This document shows, in pieces, positions 1-35,430 of a DNA stretch of 64,000 bases; positions within the stretch are counted from its first letter, which is position 1, and each line of letters begins with the position of its first letter. The DNA comes from Branchiostoma floridae (lineage: Eukaryota > Chordata > Leptocardii > Amphioxiformes > Branchiostomatidae). The position numbers were made by a program, and so were the translations under genes. The stretch covers positions 30,972,580-31,036,579 of the forward strand of contig NC_049979.1 in NCBI RefSeq assembly GCF_000003815.2, in the 5' to 3' direction. The notes under the pieces were generated by a model that did not search any database, was not told the DNA's origin, and was given only the letters and a program-made list of their open reading frames with translations.

Positions 1-304
1 GTTGTTCTTTATATTGCATTATCATATAGCCATGAGACAATAACTAACGACTAGGCACCATTTCATGTTGGTTATGAGACAATCGAGATATTGTTACTTG
101 GTAAGATAGATCAGTGGGTACTAAAATTTGTGTTACTTTTCTCTCGTTGTCAATTGATCAGCATTTTCTTTGGCCACATTCCCCAAGTCCCTTGAGTGGC
201 TGCTATAGGCAGGTTTGACTGTGTGTCAAGAAAGTTCTGATTTGCATACATTATCTCGGTTGATTATCCTCTTCATCAAAGGGCACACCACAAAATAATG
301 GAAG

Positions 305-440
305 CCTTATCGTAGCAGAGAGAGCCATTTTAGTATTTCCTCATTATTTAGGTACCAATTTAGCCATTTTAGTATTTCCTCATTATTTAGGTACCAAATA
401 TTAAACTAAAATTGATATTTACCTAAATAATAAGGAAATA
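305..440. repeat. Short direct duplication with inverted partner
   Basis: A segment of about 36 bp (tagccattttagtatttcct and the bases that follow) occurs twice in tandem, around 311-350 and 360-397. The reverse complement of its end (acctaaataataaggaaata) lies at about 421-440, so the second copy can fold back. No coding potential is visible. Confidence 0.6.
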
Positions 441-539
441 CAATATTAAATTTATCAAATAAACTATGAAATTATTATATTTTCTCATTAATTAAGAATG
501 TAAGGGCATCATTGGATAATTGAGATATATCGACATTTT

Positions 540-1160
540 TTTTCTATTTCTCAGTTACATATGTGACAAGTTTGAAAGTTCTATCGTGGAATGCAGTAGA
601 GTTGCAACTTTCATCGTTGATTTTGCAAATTAGCTGTTGACGAGCATGCTTCGTACTTCATTGTGTAAATTAGGCTATCGAAATATCAAAAATAATGCCG
701 TTTAAAAGAAGCCGCTAGGGGGCCAAAACTTACAGCACCTACTCTCTGCCGCAAGGGCTATATACCGCTTAAAATAACAACCACAGCATGTCCAGAATAA
801 GATTCTTTAAAAAATGGAAGCCTTGCTGCAGTACCTTAAGTACCTGCTTGGGGTCCCGGTATTGAAATTGACCTTCGTTGTCCTCACCCCTACCCACCTG
901 ACAAATACAATTAGGATCAATTCAAGGCTTCTTGAGTTATGCCGTTAACAGTTGACAGACACACAAAAACGCTTTAAACAAAACATTCTGGCGAACGTAA
1001 TAATAAATGTTATTTTACTTTAAATCCAATCTGAACTGAAAGATGGTTTCAGAATGTTTCGCATCCCCACTGTACATGGAGCCGTATGATAGTAAAGCTA
1101 ACTAGAGTTCCACGAACACATCTTTTCGCCAAATAATCATGCCTTTGTTCAAGACTATTA
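540..1160 (-). repeat. Octamer-rich dispersed repeat, minus copy
   Basis: This is a degenerate copy, in reverse orientation, of the family also seen at 2430, 31872, 33893, 55300 and 60220. Shared landmarks are the 'acaagtttgaaagt' block, 'ccgctagggggccaa', 'accacagcatgtccaga', 'ctgcagtacctta', 'cttgagttatgc' and the end 'aactagagttccacgaacac' near 1105. It is non-coding. The rest of 1-4457 contains this copy, the copy at 2430-2940 and AT-rich sequence. I found no exon there, including none for the missing sulfatase 5' end. Confidence 0.7.
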
Positions 1161-2429
1161 GGTCTCATTCATGTAGTACTAAATAGCACCTACCCCAAAA
1201 GCTAACGACTGCATAAACGTGTGTTGGTAGCAGTTGAAAAATCCATTTATCCATCCCATCTAACCTCGAGTATTGTTGTTTACAAACACACATACATTCT
1301 ACTGCAGTACCGTAGAAAAATGCCATTCCACTTGAAACATTTGACAACTTTCAATGTCTCAAACGATTAGAATGAGGAAAACATGTTTCCATTGCCACGG
1401 GCTCGTTAGCACATCATTAGCATATGATCCACAGCTTCCTATTACCGTCACCAGTGATGGTATCTCTTTACACACGAGAGAAACCGTCACGGCCCCCCAC
1501 TGAACCGAACCAGGACCAGGTCCGGAGGTGGCTCAGGACGGTTTGTGGAAATACCATCATATGCCCTTTATTTCCTCTTTAGACCGGTGATTGTTAAGCA
1601 TCATATGACGGTTAAACGACACAGGATGGTTAAAGCGACCCTGAGTGTAAAGTGCGCCTAAGTTTTTTTAAATTAATGTATGGTATGTAATTCCTCTCAT
1701 CTGCTATAAACTTGGCTAAGCTCCTACAACTAGCATGCATCACTCTGGTACTGAGACATTTCTCTATGCACAAACATAAAATAATCTCAAGACAGTAATA
1801 GACACTCAGAGCCTTTTTGGAGTATAATGAATGGATTACTGTTATAAGGGTCCGGCAAGCTTTCCGAGTTTACGTGTCTGATGTCCTCGACTGATTGACT
1901 GACTGACTGTTAGACCTGGGTATTTGGACTCTCAAAATAGTACTAGTGTCATGCTACCAGTATCATAGCAAGGATAATAATGATCAGAAGGAAAGCCTGT
2001 CTGATGGCCTATTAACACTGCTGATCTTCCCAGCCTTGATTGAAAAGGCCAACATACAGACCCATGTAGACAAAAACATACTCTTGGCGAAGAGAATGAC
2101 CAGCCTGCTTCCCAGTGTGTTATGTGTCATAACGTCTGGTTCTTTGCTATATCCAACAAATAAAGATTCGACTAAAGTTCAATTTACATATTATGTTATT
2201 AACCAACTTAGATGACCAGTCATGCTAACATTGACATGTCTTGGGTATTTGTAAATACTACATTACTATGTGGAACAAAGAATGTACTGTCGTCTTTGTT
2301 CAAAGTAGCAGTCAGCAGCGCCAAAATGTTTGTTTTTTTCAATAGTATATGTTGCGCATAGGACTTTATATTAAATTGTAGAGTAGAGAGTATACTAACT
2401 TTTTTTCATCGGCTTCTGGGCAACATACA

Positions 2430-2940
2430 CTTTATTACCTTCGGCGACAAGGTTATGTTTTGTGTAGCGTTTATATGTATGTATGTTTGTAGAAGACCAC
2501 CATAACTCAAGAACGCCTGAATTCATTGTATTGATATCTTGGTAGGTCTTGATAAGACCTGAAAATTGTTGGATTTTGGGGCACCTAACGGACTGTTAAG
2601 GTGCTGCAGAGGAACTTCTGTTTTTTTTTTATATTTCGTGTTCTTAACATGCTGCGACTATGATTTTTGAGTGGTAGACAGCTCTTGATGCCGAGAGTGA
2701 GGGAAATACGTTTGGGCCACCGAGCCGCTTGTTTTGGAACTGCAGTCCAGGTTTAGTGTGAGGCTTTGAAAGGGAATAACTTTAGATGGGGTTGACTGAT
2801 TGTCCTGATTTTTGGTATTTAAAAAGCTTAAATAATGCCTCAAATATTTCCAAATAAACTATGTAATAAAACAAATTGTAATGTAATTTGCATAATTATC
2901 TTGGAAATCATCTAAACACGCTCAGTTAAATTATAAGACC
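2430..2940 (+). repeat. Octamer-rich dispersed repeat, plus copy (degenerate)
   Basis: It begins near 'ccttcggcgacaaggttatg' and carries the family blocks 'cataactcaagaacgcctga', 'aaggtgctgcagaggaactt', 'catgctgcgactatgatttt' and 'gagtggtagacagctcttga'. It is about 60-70% like the copies at 33893 and 60220 by eye. No ORF of interest. Confidence 0.6.
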
Positions 2941-4457
2941 ATTGTAACATGTGACATTGTACACATTGTGTACAAAAGATCCATGTGTAAACTCAAAGCC
3001 ACTCCCTTAATGAAAAAAAAAGTTTTAAAAATCTAAAAAATAATTGACTATTTCTTGATTTCTTCTTTTTTTAACCAAAAATGGCAAGAGGTAAGAATGT
3101 GTTATTTTTGTAACTAGTGAGGACTCCGAATTTAACATATCATTTCAGGAGAAGAATTGAGATGGTTGCGTACTGATAATTAAAAAAAATAACTGTTTTG
3201 GGGTCCGCACGGAACCCAGGGTAACAGATCAATCAGTCCGGGAAGGTGTACTGTTGATGCGAATGAGGGCGTCATTTGCATAATTTAGTCCTATTGACAT
3301 TTTCTCTTTCTAAATTACATATCTAACAAGTCTGCAATGCCTCTGGGAATCATAGATTTTATTGCTGAGGTTTTACGAGGTATAGGTACTATACTAAGCG
3401 TTTAACAAAAAAAAAACAATTTTCCAATGCTTACATATGATTTCAATGCGATAAGATTTCACCAAATCTTGATGAGCCAGCCAAACGTCATTTGTAATCG
3501 AATCTTGCCCGTCCCACGCAAGTATACTACGGTGCCATTGTAGGCCCTGTCCATGTCTGTATGAACAAATACATATCCCTCATCAATCGTCAATTAACTG
3601 TTCATCCTTTTTTCTGATTTCAGTCCATTTTTTTAACCTTTGAACACCCAGGAAATTTTAAACATTCTGCCGCATTGGCTTCTATGTGATATAGTATCAT
3701 TACCAACATGGCCTTCTGATCCAGTATTTTCTGATTTTGTCCAGTTTTCCAAAATCTTTTAACACTTAGAAAAATCTAAACATTCTGTCGCATTGACTTT
3801 TATATGTTACGGCATCATTACCAACATAAATGAAATTGAGCCTTCTGATTGGTCAACCCTACCTGGTTATTCGATAAAGTGTTAGGACAAAGAAAATATA
3901 CTCGTGGATATAAAACAACCGTCAATTGATGTCGAGGTGGTTTTTATGGGTTTCTATAGTACGTTAAAGGGTATGCACTGTGGTAAACCTTTTTAAGCAA
4001 AGGATTTAACATGCAATATATTGATTAACAATTCCATACAATGGTTTTTTTTCTGGAAAATTTGAACTTTAATTTCTCACATAAAAATTGGACCTACCAA
4101 ACTACTGAGTTTTTGTCAAAATAAAGTTATGAATTAAACTACTTTGTGATGTGACGTTATGTAGATAGCACACGTTACTCAGTAAGCAGTGGATCATAAG
4201 TTGCAGGGCGTCTTTGGGACCCGTCGTCTCTGATAGGGATGGTTATACGGCTCTGATATTAAATCTTCTTTAACCCATTGTTGAATTTATTCGAAATTGT
4301 CTTCATTATCATTTGCGCTTCCGGTCTCCGTTGATGTAGGGTTTAAACCGAAACGTTGGATTTGAAAGATGCGTTGACGAAATGCTTGTCTAGCTAATAC
4401 TATTTGTAATGAAAATTTGCTTAATCACATTCAACAAACATGCACACTGTTTTATAG

Positions 4458-27130
<22,673 letters not shown>

Positions 27131-27309
27131 TAGTTAACGGTATACGTAGGCTCTTAACACCGTGTAGACGCGTGTCGGCGGTGATGGCTAAAAGTGCACG
27201 CTGCACCTTTCAAATCATATAGATTCCCAAAGGCTTTTCCATAACTATGCCACCCGATTGATATATCAAGGAAATCCACCTTAATTTATAACGTCTTAGT
27301 TTGCGCTTT

Positions 27310-27560
27310 TATCCGACAGTATGGGGTCATTTTTGACCCCAGGCGTATTTCTTTATCTGCCATAGCGACATTTTTCATCGGAGGAAAAATTCCTTCCATG
27401 AATTTATTTGTATGTCTTACAACATCTAACAATTTTTCACCGAGTTTTGCCCATTATTGTATAAGCTATACATGAAAGTTTGTGTCTGGTTCGGTGGGGT
27501 CAAAATTACCCCCAGCCAATTATGAATCATTAATTACGAAAAATCAAGAAATTTCCATAA
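27310..27560 (+). repeat. TTAA-family fragment downstream of the sulfatase
   Basis: It contains 'tatggggtcatttttgaccc' and, about 180 bp on, 'ggtggggtcaaaattacccc', the paired hairpins of the 45789 subfamily. From here to 28020 the sequence is AT-rich with nothing else recognised. Confidence 0.5.
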
Positions 27561-28019
27561 AAGAACATGTATTCTTTATTATTGTATTACAGCAACAAGT
27601 TATTGTTTCTTAGATGAGTAGACACCGAATATTTTGAATGAAAGAAATATAGTATTTAGTGTAAAACAAAGTTTTTCAACATTCTGCATAATTATGACGA
27701 TAAACACTAATAACATATGCTAATGAAAGTAAAAAAATTTCTAATTAATTAAAAAACAATATATGTACAGAATCTGCAGAAGGAACCTACGAGAAAGATC
27801 TTTGCGGGAAAAAAACAAGAGTTATTGTATGTATGTGTTTTGGTGGAGGACTATGGTGCATAATTAAGTAATAAACTAATTACTTTTCACAAATATTGTA
27901 TCTTTTTTTGTCAAATAACATGATTATGCTATCAGTATTATTGTAGCATCCAAATGATTGATTGGAAATTGATAAGACAAAAGTAGTGTAAAAGTAAGTG
28001 GAGTATGGTAGATTTTTAG

Positions 28020-28600
28020 AACACAAGGTGGTTTCTCCTTATTGGAGTGGGGGATCATTCATTTCGCAATTTCAAATCGACTTACTGTACGATCACAAAA
28101 TTTGCAGGGGTAATATGCTCGTTAAGTTTCATAATTTTTGAATTTCTTATCATTATGGCGTACTATGACGTAATTCTGGCGTCATAAATTAATTTTTTTG
28201 GGCTAAAACGGGGAATTCTTACAATACCTGAATATTTCACACAAAAAGTTAACAATAAAGGTTTCTTATCAATACCTAAGTATTATAAGACTTCTTTTGT
28301 CAAAAGCCGACGCAACGACGTCAAAAATGACGTCATAAAATGTTTACCTATCCGCTATCTTTGATTCTCAACCTTAGATGTCTTAAGATACATCTTTTTA
28401 AACATATAATGCTAAAACCCCATGAAGACGGATTGAAAACGTTTACAACTTCACATGAATGTTTCCTGTAAGAAAATACCAAGTAGTAATGAAATCCGAC
28501 TGAAAAAAAGCTGGTTTTACTTGTTATCATGATATTGTCGGCCATGTTCGATTCTGACCAATTAATTCATCACATTAGCATAAGTCTTGCTAGGTATCTA
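28020..28600 (+). repeat. Fragment of the 9061-type TTAA element
   Basis: 'cttactgtacgatcacaaaa', 'ggctaaaacggggaattctt' and 'aaccttagatgtcttaagat' match the interior of 9061-9872 in the same orientation. The CRE lies at 28328. The termini are missing. Confidence 0.65.
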
Positions 28601-28669
28601 AGATATATGAAAATAAGTATAGTTTCTCTCAGTTTCTCTCTTCAAAGTTAGCTTTTCTCAACGTTTATT

Positions 28670-29050
28670 GGTCAGTTAGGGTTGCCTCTTAAAACATATC
28701 TGCAAACATCACAGGGATGTGCGACGGCTTTAAGAGGGCGTTTGGACCAACCCAGAGCAAGACAGCCCACCTTAAGTCCACCAATAGGGAGGAGATCACG
28801 GATAAGAAGCAACAGATAAGAAGATGGGTGGGACATTACTCCGACCTCTACTCCGGGTAAAACAATGTCCCCCTCAGAGCCCAATACCTTTGAATGTCTG
28901 TCTGCCAACGATAGATGAACTCGACGTTGAGCCATCCTTTATAGAGTTTAACAAAGCCATCGACAGCTTGACAACCGGCAAGGCACCAGGCAGCGAGAAA
29001 TCCCGCCGGACCTACCAAAACAATGCAAGACTACAGTGTATAAGGACATA
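28670..29050 (+). mobile_element. Short LINE endonuclease-RT linker fragment
   Basis: Two frames joined by a frameshift encode a stretch usually found just before the RT fingers of RTE/CR1-like LINEs. One frame gives FKRAFGPTQSKTAHLKSTNR then VGHYSDLYS. The other gives CLPTIDELDVEP and IDSLTTGKAPGS. The G-K-A-P-G-S box is diagnostic. It is frameshifted and very short, so a dead fragment. From 29051 to 29880 I see nothing recognisable. Confidence 0.75.
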
Positions 29051-29879
29051 AATCTTAGAAATAAGACATCATGTTTTGCCAATTAGAAATAAGTTTTAAA
29101 GTGAGAACATTGTTCTTGGTATAAAAGCATACGTCTTAGAAAGAACTCATTTTGGCAATTGTTTAGCTCAAGAGCAAATGTCTGTAAGGATTAATCAATG
29201 GTGGCAAGGTTAAAAAATCAATTTGGCTCATATTTTGCACAGTGATAGTACTTGGTCCACAACCCCTCAAAATAGCCTTCTTTTGGATAAAAACTCATTG
29301 TTGCCATAGTATCGGGCCAACAAAGTTTTTTGGCCAAAGTTCTCCCCAATTTCCACATCTCAAAAACACGAAAATTGGCTTACTTTACGGCATTGTCACT
29401 CCAACACCTTTTACTTTATCGTCAAAACAAAACAAGATCTGAAAAGGACAACATTTTTGCCTTTTAGAAATTGTTGTTTAGTTTCCAACGAGATAAAATT
29501 GAGTTCTTTGGGAAGATGAAAACAATACAATGTTTCGATCTTTAAATTAACGTAATTTTTGGCCCAATTTTGTAACGCTATAAGTACTGCTCTGGTAATT
29601 TTGTTGACTTGAAAATTGCACCCTGTATAGATGATTCGGTTATCTATGAATTGCATTGTTGCACAAATTGGGGTCTTGTTTGGTTGTCGCGGGGTCGTCC
29701 TCAAAAGTAGGCCACATTTTGCGTTTGACGAAAACTGTGAATTTTAGACATGTTCAAAGTACTACATGTGACAAAGTGAAAAGGAATTCTAACACAACTT
29801 CTTGTCAAAATGACATCTATGTATTACCTTTTGAATAAATGCTTGAAGAGTTTCAGATCGTAATGTTTAGTCCCGTGGT

Positions 29880-31640
29880 TGTCCCTGCAAGTAGGCCACT
29901 TTTTTGCATTTGGCAAAAATTGTGAATTTCAGTCATGTTCATGTGAAAAATCCCAAAATTCAACAATTTGAAGTAATGTTTGCTCAAAGGGAAAATGAAG
30001 TACTGTGGGCACTCCTACACACCTACACGTGTATACATTTGTGGTGTGCATACACACCTACAAATATACATTTTTAGTCAAAAATGGCCAAAAACCCTAG
30101 AAAAACTCATTTCTGGAGTAAACAATGAATAAAGCGTTGATGGGGTTCTGTGGTCATATGTCAAACGCACCTATGTACCAAGTTTCAGGTCATTTGGTTT
30201 TAATACAAGAGCATAGGAGCCAAAAATAGACATTTTTAGTCAAAAATGGCCGAAAACCCTAAAATAACTAATTCTTTCAGGGATGTATGAAGAAAACGTT
30301 GATGTTCTTCTGTGATCATATGTCCAATGCACCTCTGTACCAAATTCCAGGTCATTAGCTTGTAATACCAGGGCACGGGGGCCCAAAATATACATATTTT
30401 GTCTAAAAATGACCAAAAACCCTAAATATCATAAATTCTAAGGCCTCTATCAAGAAAGTGAAAAAAACTTCTGGGGGTATTTGCTATTTCTACCACCCTG
30501 CCAAATTTCAGCTCATTTGGCCAAAAAATGAAAAAAAATAATCCCATTTGAAGATTTGACAGGAGCAGAACCTCTATCAAGATACCATACACATATACTA
30601 GAAAGGCCGACATTTGCTTAGGAGCAAATACAGCATATTGCAATCCATCTTCATCCTTGAAAAAATCCCCAAATTCAACAATTTGAAGTTATGTTTGCTC
30701 AAAGGGAAAATGAAGTACTGTGGGCACTTGTCCTACACACCTTCATGCCGAATTTTAGGTCATTTGGTTTCAATATAAGGGCATAGGAGCCAAAAATATA
30801 CATTTTTTAGTTAAAAATGGCTAAAAATCCCAAAATAACTCATTTTATAAGTGCTCTATGAAGGAAGTGTTGATGGGGTCCTGTTTTCATATGTCCAATT
30901 TACCTTTGTACCAAATTTCAGGTCATTTGGTTTACATACAAGGGCATAGAAGCTAACAATATACATTTTTAGCCAAAAATGACTGAAAATCCCAAAATAA
31001 CTATTTTTTGAAGTGATCTATGAAGAAAGTGTCAATGGGGTCCTGTGGGCATATGTTCAATGCACCTCTGTACCAAATTTCAGGTCAGTTGGTTTCTATA
31101 CAAGGGCATAGGAGCAAAAAATATACATTTTTAGTCAAAAATGGCCAAAAACCCTAAAATAACTCATTTTTGGAGTAAACAATGAACATAGCGTTGATGG
31201 GGTTCTGTGGTCATATGTCAAACGCACCTATGTACCAAATTTCAGGTCATTTGGTTTTAATAAAAGGGCATAGGAGCCAACAATATACATTTTTAGTCAA
31301 AAATGGCCCAAAACCCTAAAATAATTAATTTTTGAAGTGATCTATGAAGAAAGTGTTGATGGTTTTCTGTGCTCATATGTCTAATGCACCTCTGTACCAA
31401 ATTTCAGGTCATTAGCTTGTAATACCAGGGCACAGGGGCCCAAAATATACATATTTTGTCTAAAAATGACCCAAAACCCTAAATATCATAAATTCTAAGG
31501 CCTCTATCAAGAAAGTGAAAAAAGCCTGGGGGTATTTGCTATTTCTACCTCCCTGCCAAATTTCAGCTCATTTGGTCAAAAAATGAAAAAAATAATCCCA
31601 TTTGAAGATTTGACAGGAGGAGAAACAAAGGAAAAACAGT
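29880..31640 (+). repeat. Satellite with about 162-bp monomer and higher-order blocks
   Basis: 'gttgatggggtcctgtggtc' and variants occur at 30138, 30299, 30869, 31031, 31194 and 31358, spaced 161-164 bp within each block. Each is followed by 'gtaccaaatttcaggtcatt' and then 'catttttagtcaaaaatggc'. Larger units repeat too: 'caacaatttgaagt' with its context recurs at 29960 and 30677, and 'gggggtatttgctatttcta' recurs at about 30473 and 31530. It is non-coding. Confidence 0.85.
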
Positions 31641-31871
31641 ATATTGCATCCATACTATGTATGGATTGCAATATAATAACAAAGTCAAACGATATCACCA
31701 CCGTCATGGCAATACTTTTTAATTAACACACTTTTCGAATTTTAGATGATATGAAATATAATAAATAAACTATTTAAACCTAAGGCGGCAGTGACTGTGT
31801 TTGAAAATAAAATATTTACCTAATAGAATAACCGGTTTGGACAAAGATGGACACCAAATAATTGCATTACC

Positions 31872-33250
31872 AAACTAGAGTTCCACGAACACATACCTTT
31901 ACCAAATAAACCAGGTTAGTTATGTAGAATGATGTCTGTAGACATAAATGTGCTACTCATTATATTTTGTTTTATATGCCTTGAGATGGTTCATAACATT
32001 TTGCCATTGCTTATACAAATTAGATCCATATTTACATACTAATATTAGATTGTATCAAGCATCACTTATGCTGTCAGCATACAAAAAATCAAGATGATCC
32101 TTTCATCCCTTCTTGACTTATTCTCTTTCAAAGCAGGAAACTAAACCGGCTCCTGCAGTTCAAGAAAAGATGTTAGCGGACCTAAACATACACCTCTTAC
32201 TCTCTGCCATCTTTTTCAGTTACATATGTGACAAGTTTGAAACTCCTATCACGGAATGCAGTGGATTTATCAACTTCCCTCATTAATTATATAAATTAGT
32301 TGTTAATTTGCACAAATAGTATCTCATTATGTAATTTTTTACTTAGGCTATCTACATACCAAAAATCATGACGCTCCGTCAACACGTTCATATTTTTCCA
32401 TTAATTTTGCCAATGAGATCATCTGCATAATCAATATGTATTGATATTTCTTTATTTCTCAGCTACAAATGTGACAAGTTTGAAAGTCCTATAAAGAAAT
32501 GCACTGGATTTACACACTTTTCTTATTAATTATGCAAATTAACTGTCGATTTGCATTATTAGAATTCCATCATGTAAGTCTTCCCTTTGTCTATCTACAT
32601 ACCAAAAATCATGACGATCCGTCAACACGTTTATATTTTCTCATTAATTATGCAAATGAGGCCATCATTTGCATAATAAATATGCATAAATATTTCTCTC
32701 TTTCTCATCTATATATGTGACAAGTTTGAAAGTCATATCATGAAATGCAGTGGATTTCTAAACTTTCCTCACTAATTATGCAAATTAGTTGCTGATTTGC
32801 ATAATAAGTATTCCATTACGTACATTGTTACTTGAGCTATCTACATCCCAAAAATCATTACGATCCATCTGCACCTTCTCGAGTTATTCTCGTCCAAAGT
32901 TTGAAAGGAAATCGGCAACTGCAGTTCTAAAAACCCGCTAGGGGGTCCAAACTTACAGCACTTGCTCTCTGCCCCAAAGACTATTTACCACTCAAAAATG
33001 ATAACCACAGCATGTCTAGAACACGAGATATCAAAAATTGAGGTTCTGCTGCAGTACTTTAGCAAGCCGCTAGAAGGCCCATTATCGAACTTGACCTTCG
33101 TTTTCCCGACCCCTACCCACCTACCAAATATCATCGGGATTCATCCAAGACTTCTTGAGTTATGCTGGTAACACACAGACACACACACAGACTCACAAGC
33201 CCAAAACATAACCATAGCCATTCAGGCACAGATTATAATACATTACACAG
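31872..33250 (-). repeat. Octamer-rich dispersed repeat, minus copy
   Basis: The left edge 'actagagttccacgaacaca' is the reverse complement of the right edge of the copy at 33893. The interior has several blocks of 'attatgcaaattag' and 'tttgcataataa' around 32520-32800, and the right part holds 'cttgagttatgctggtaaca' before a short 'cacacagac' run. Together with 33893-34767 it makes a large inverted pair about 0.6 kb apart. Confidence 0.8.
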
Positions 33251-33892
33251 GGTAGCCTTTTTCCAGTGTGTTGAAAAAAAATTCTTCTATCTGTATCCAA
33301 AATTGTGTGCACCCACCCCACAGTCCCAAAATAAATGAAGACCTGATTCGTATTCTTCTCTACAATAAGTACATATTGACATGTCTATTAAGGTCTCATT
33401 TATGAGTTTCTTCTTGCCATAGACTTCTATGATATAATTCGTGTTTTACATGGTCGCGTTTATAATGAAGCTACATGAAATGTCAGCAAATTTTTCATTC
33501 TATGTTGAGAAAATTTACTGTATATAATGGAAAAAAATTGCTAATGACTAGAATCCATAGGTTTGTTGTTTATAGCAATTACAAGCTACAATTAGTCAAT
33601 CCCCGCAAAAGGCACTTTTTCCTTGCTAGCATACAACCGCACCATTCAGAACGCAGGACTGTGTACCTTCGACCTAGCGCGCGGCTGTCAAACTTTACCT
33701 GCTAATTTCTTCAGTTACAAGCAAGCTTTCACCAATCTAACTTTTGATATCAGTTAGGCTGGCCAACTGGGAATTTCTCACTCCTAAAAATATGCGTCCA
33801 TACAGTCATTCAGTTTTTGGCTCGGATCTATTTTAGGGTACCCACTCGGAGTAATACATCAATGAGACCTTAACCCTCAAGCAGCCGACCTT

Positions 33893-34767
33893 ATTACCTT
33901 TGCCAGAATGGCTAAGGTTATGTTTTGGGCTTGTTAGTCTGTGTGTCTGTGTGTTACCAGCATAACTCAAGAAGTCTTGAATGGATCCCGATAATATTTG
34001 GTAGGTGGGTAGAGGTCGGAAAACGAAGGTCAAGTTCGATAACGGGCCTTCTAGCGGCTTGCTAAGGTACTGCAGAAGAACCTCAATTTTTTATATCTCG
34101 TATTCTGGACATGCCGTGTTTGTGATTTTAAAATGATGGATAGCCCATGGGGCAGAGAGCAAGTAGTATAATTTGGACCCCCTAGCGGCTTGTTTGGAAC
34201 TGCAGTCGCTGATTTCCTTTCAAACTTTGGACGAGAATAACTAGAGAAGGTGTAGATGGATCGTCATGATTTTTGGAATGTAGATAGCCTAAGTAAAAAC
34301 TTATATAATGAGATACTAGTTATTCAAATTAACAGCTAATCTGGATAATAAATGAGGGAAGTTGATAAATCCACTGCATTCAGTGATAGGACTTTCAAAC
34401 TTGTTACACATGTAACTGCGAAAGATGGCAGAGAGTAAGAGGTGCATGTTTGGGTCCGCTAACGTCTTTCCTTGAACTGCAGGAGCCGGTTTAGTTTCCT
34501 ACTTTGGAAGAGAATAAGTCAAGAAGGATGAAAGGATCATCATGATTTTTGGTATGCTGATAACTTAAATGATGCTTGATACAATTTAATATTATTATGT
34601 GAATAGGGATCATATTTGTATAAGCAATGGCAAAATGTTATGAACCAACTCCAGGCATATAAAATAAAATAAAATGTAATGAGTAACACAGTTATGTCTA
34701 CAGACATCATTCTACATAACAAACCTGGTTTATTTGGCAAAGGTATGTGTTCGTGGAACTCTAGTTT
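33893..34767 (+). repeat. Octamer-rich dispersed repeat inserted in the TTAA element
   Basis: It begins 'ttacctttgccagaatggct' and ends 'cgtggaactctag'. It is nearly the same as 60220-61408 over long stretches ('ggatcgtcatgatttttgga', 'aggagccggtttagtttcct'). The host element 'ccgacctt' / 'gcgtctaaaatgaccg' flanks it directly. No ORF. Confidence 0.8.
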
Positions 34768-35430
34768 TGCGTCTAAAATGACCGAGTGGGGTCCAAACGG
34801 ACCCCATAATGTTTTGTTTATAAAATCTCAGTTCCAATTCTTATCGGTGATCATTGTACATACATTGTTTCGTCAATGAAAGAGAAACATTTTACGTGAT
34901 AAGATGTTGCTAATTCCAGCTCATTAACATAATTTATGCAAAAGATCAGAAGGACCACGTTTTACACTAAACATATTTTGACCAGGGAGGGGAATTTTGA
35001 GGCCCTCAGCAAAGTTTATGTCGCATAACTCATGAACGGCTAGTCCTACCAAACTTGGTAATTTATCAAAAAATATTTTAGAAAAAAATTTTGTCAATAA
35101 ATTAAGTTTATCGGGGGGTTGTCATGGCAACGGAATTCTGACAGGCATATTTTTGCCAAAATTTGCAAATTTCTATTAAAACAAGCTTTTCTTAGTAAAC
35201 TACACTTGTTTTCTTACTACAATTAAATCCAATGAAATTCAACGTCATTTTCATGATCCAAAAATCATAATTTATGCTTATTTCATGACGTCAATGGTCA
35301 AAATCCAAGATGACTACCTCATTAGCTAAGTAACGTCATAATGTCGTCACAATGACACAAAAGTTATTGTGCGGATTTAGTTTTACATGTTTATTATCCT
35401 CTGAAAGTTTAGTGGTTATACGTTAAATGG

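Noticed and set aside
1-4457. Missing first exon(s) of the sulfatase
   Set aside because: I looked for an L-x-D-D-x-G-W type block with a donor in phase 2 on the plus strand and found none. The exon is probably upstream of the window.
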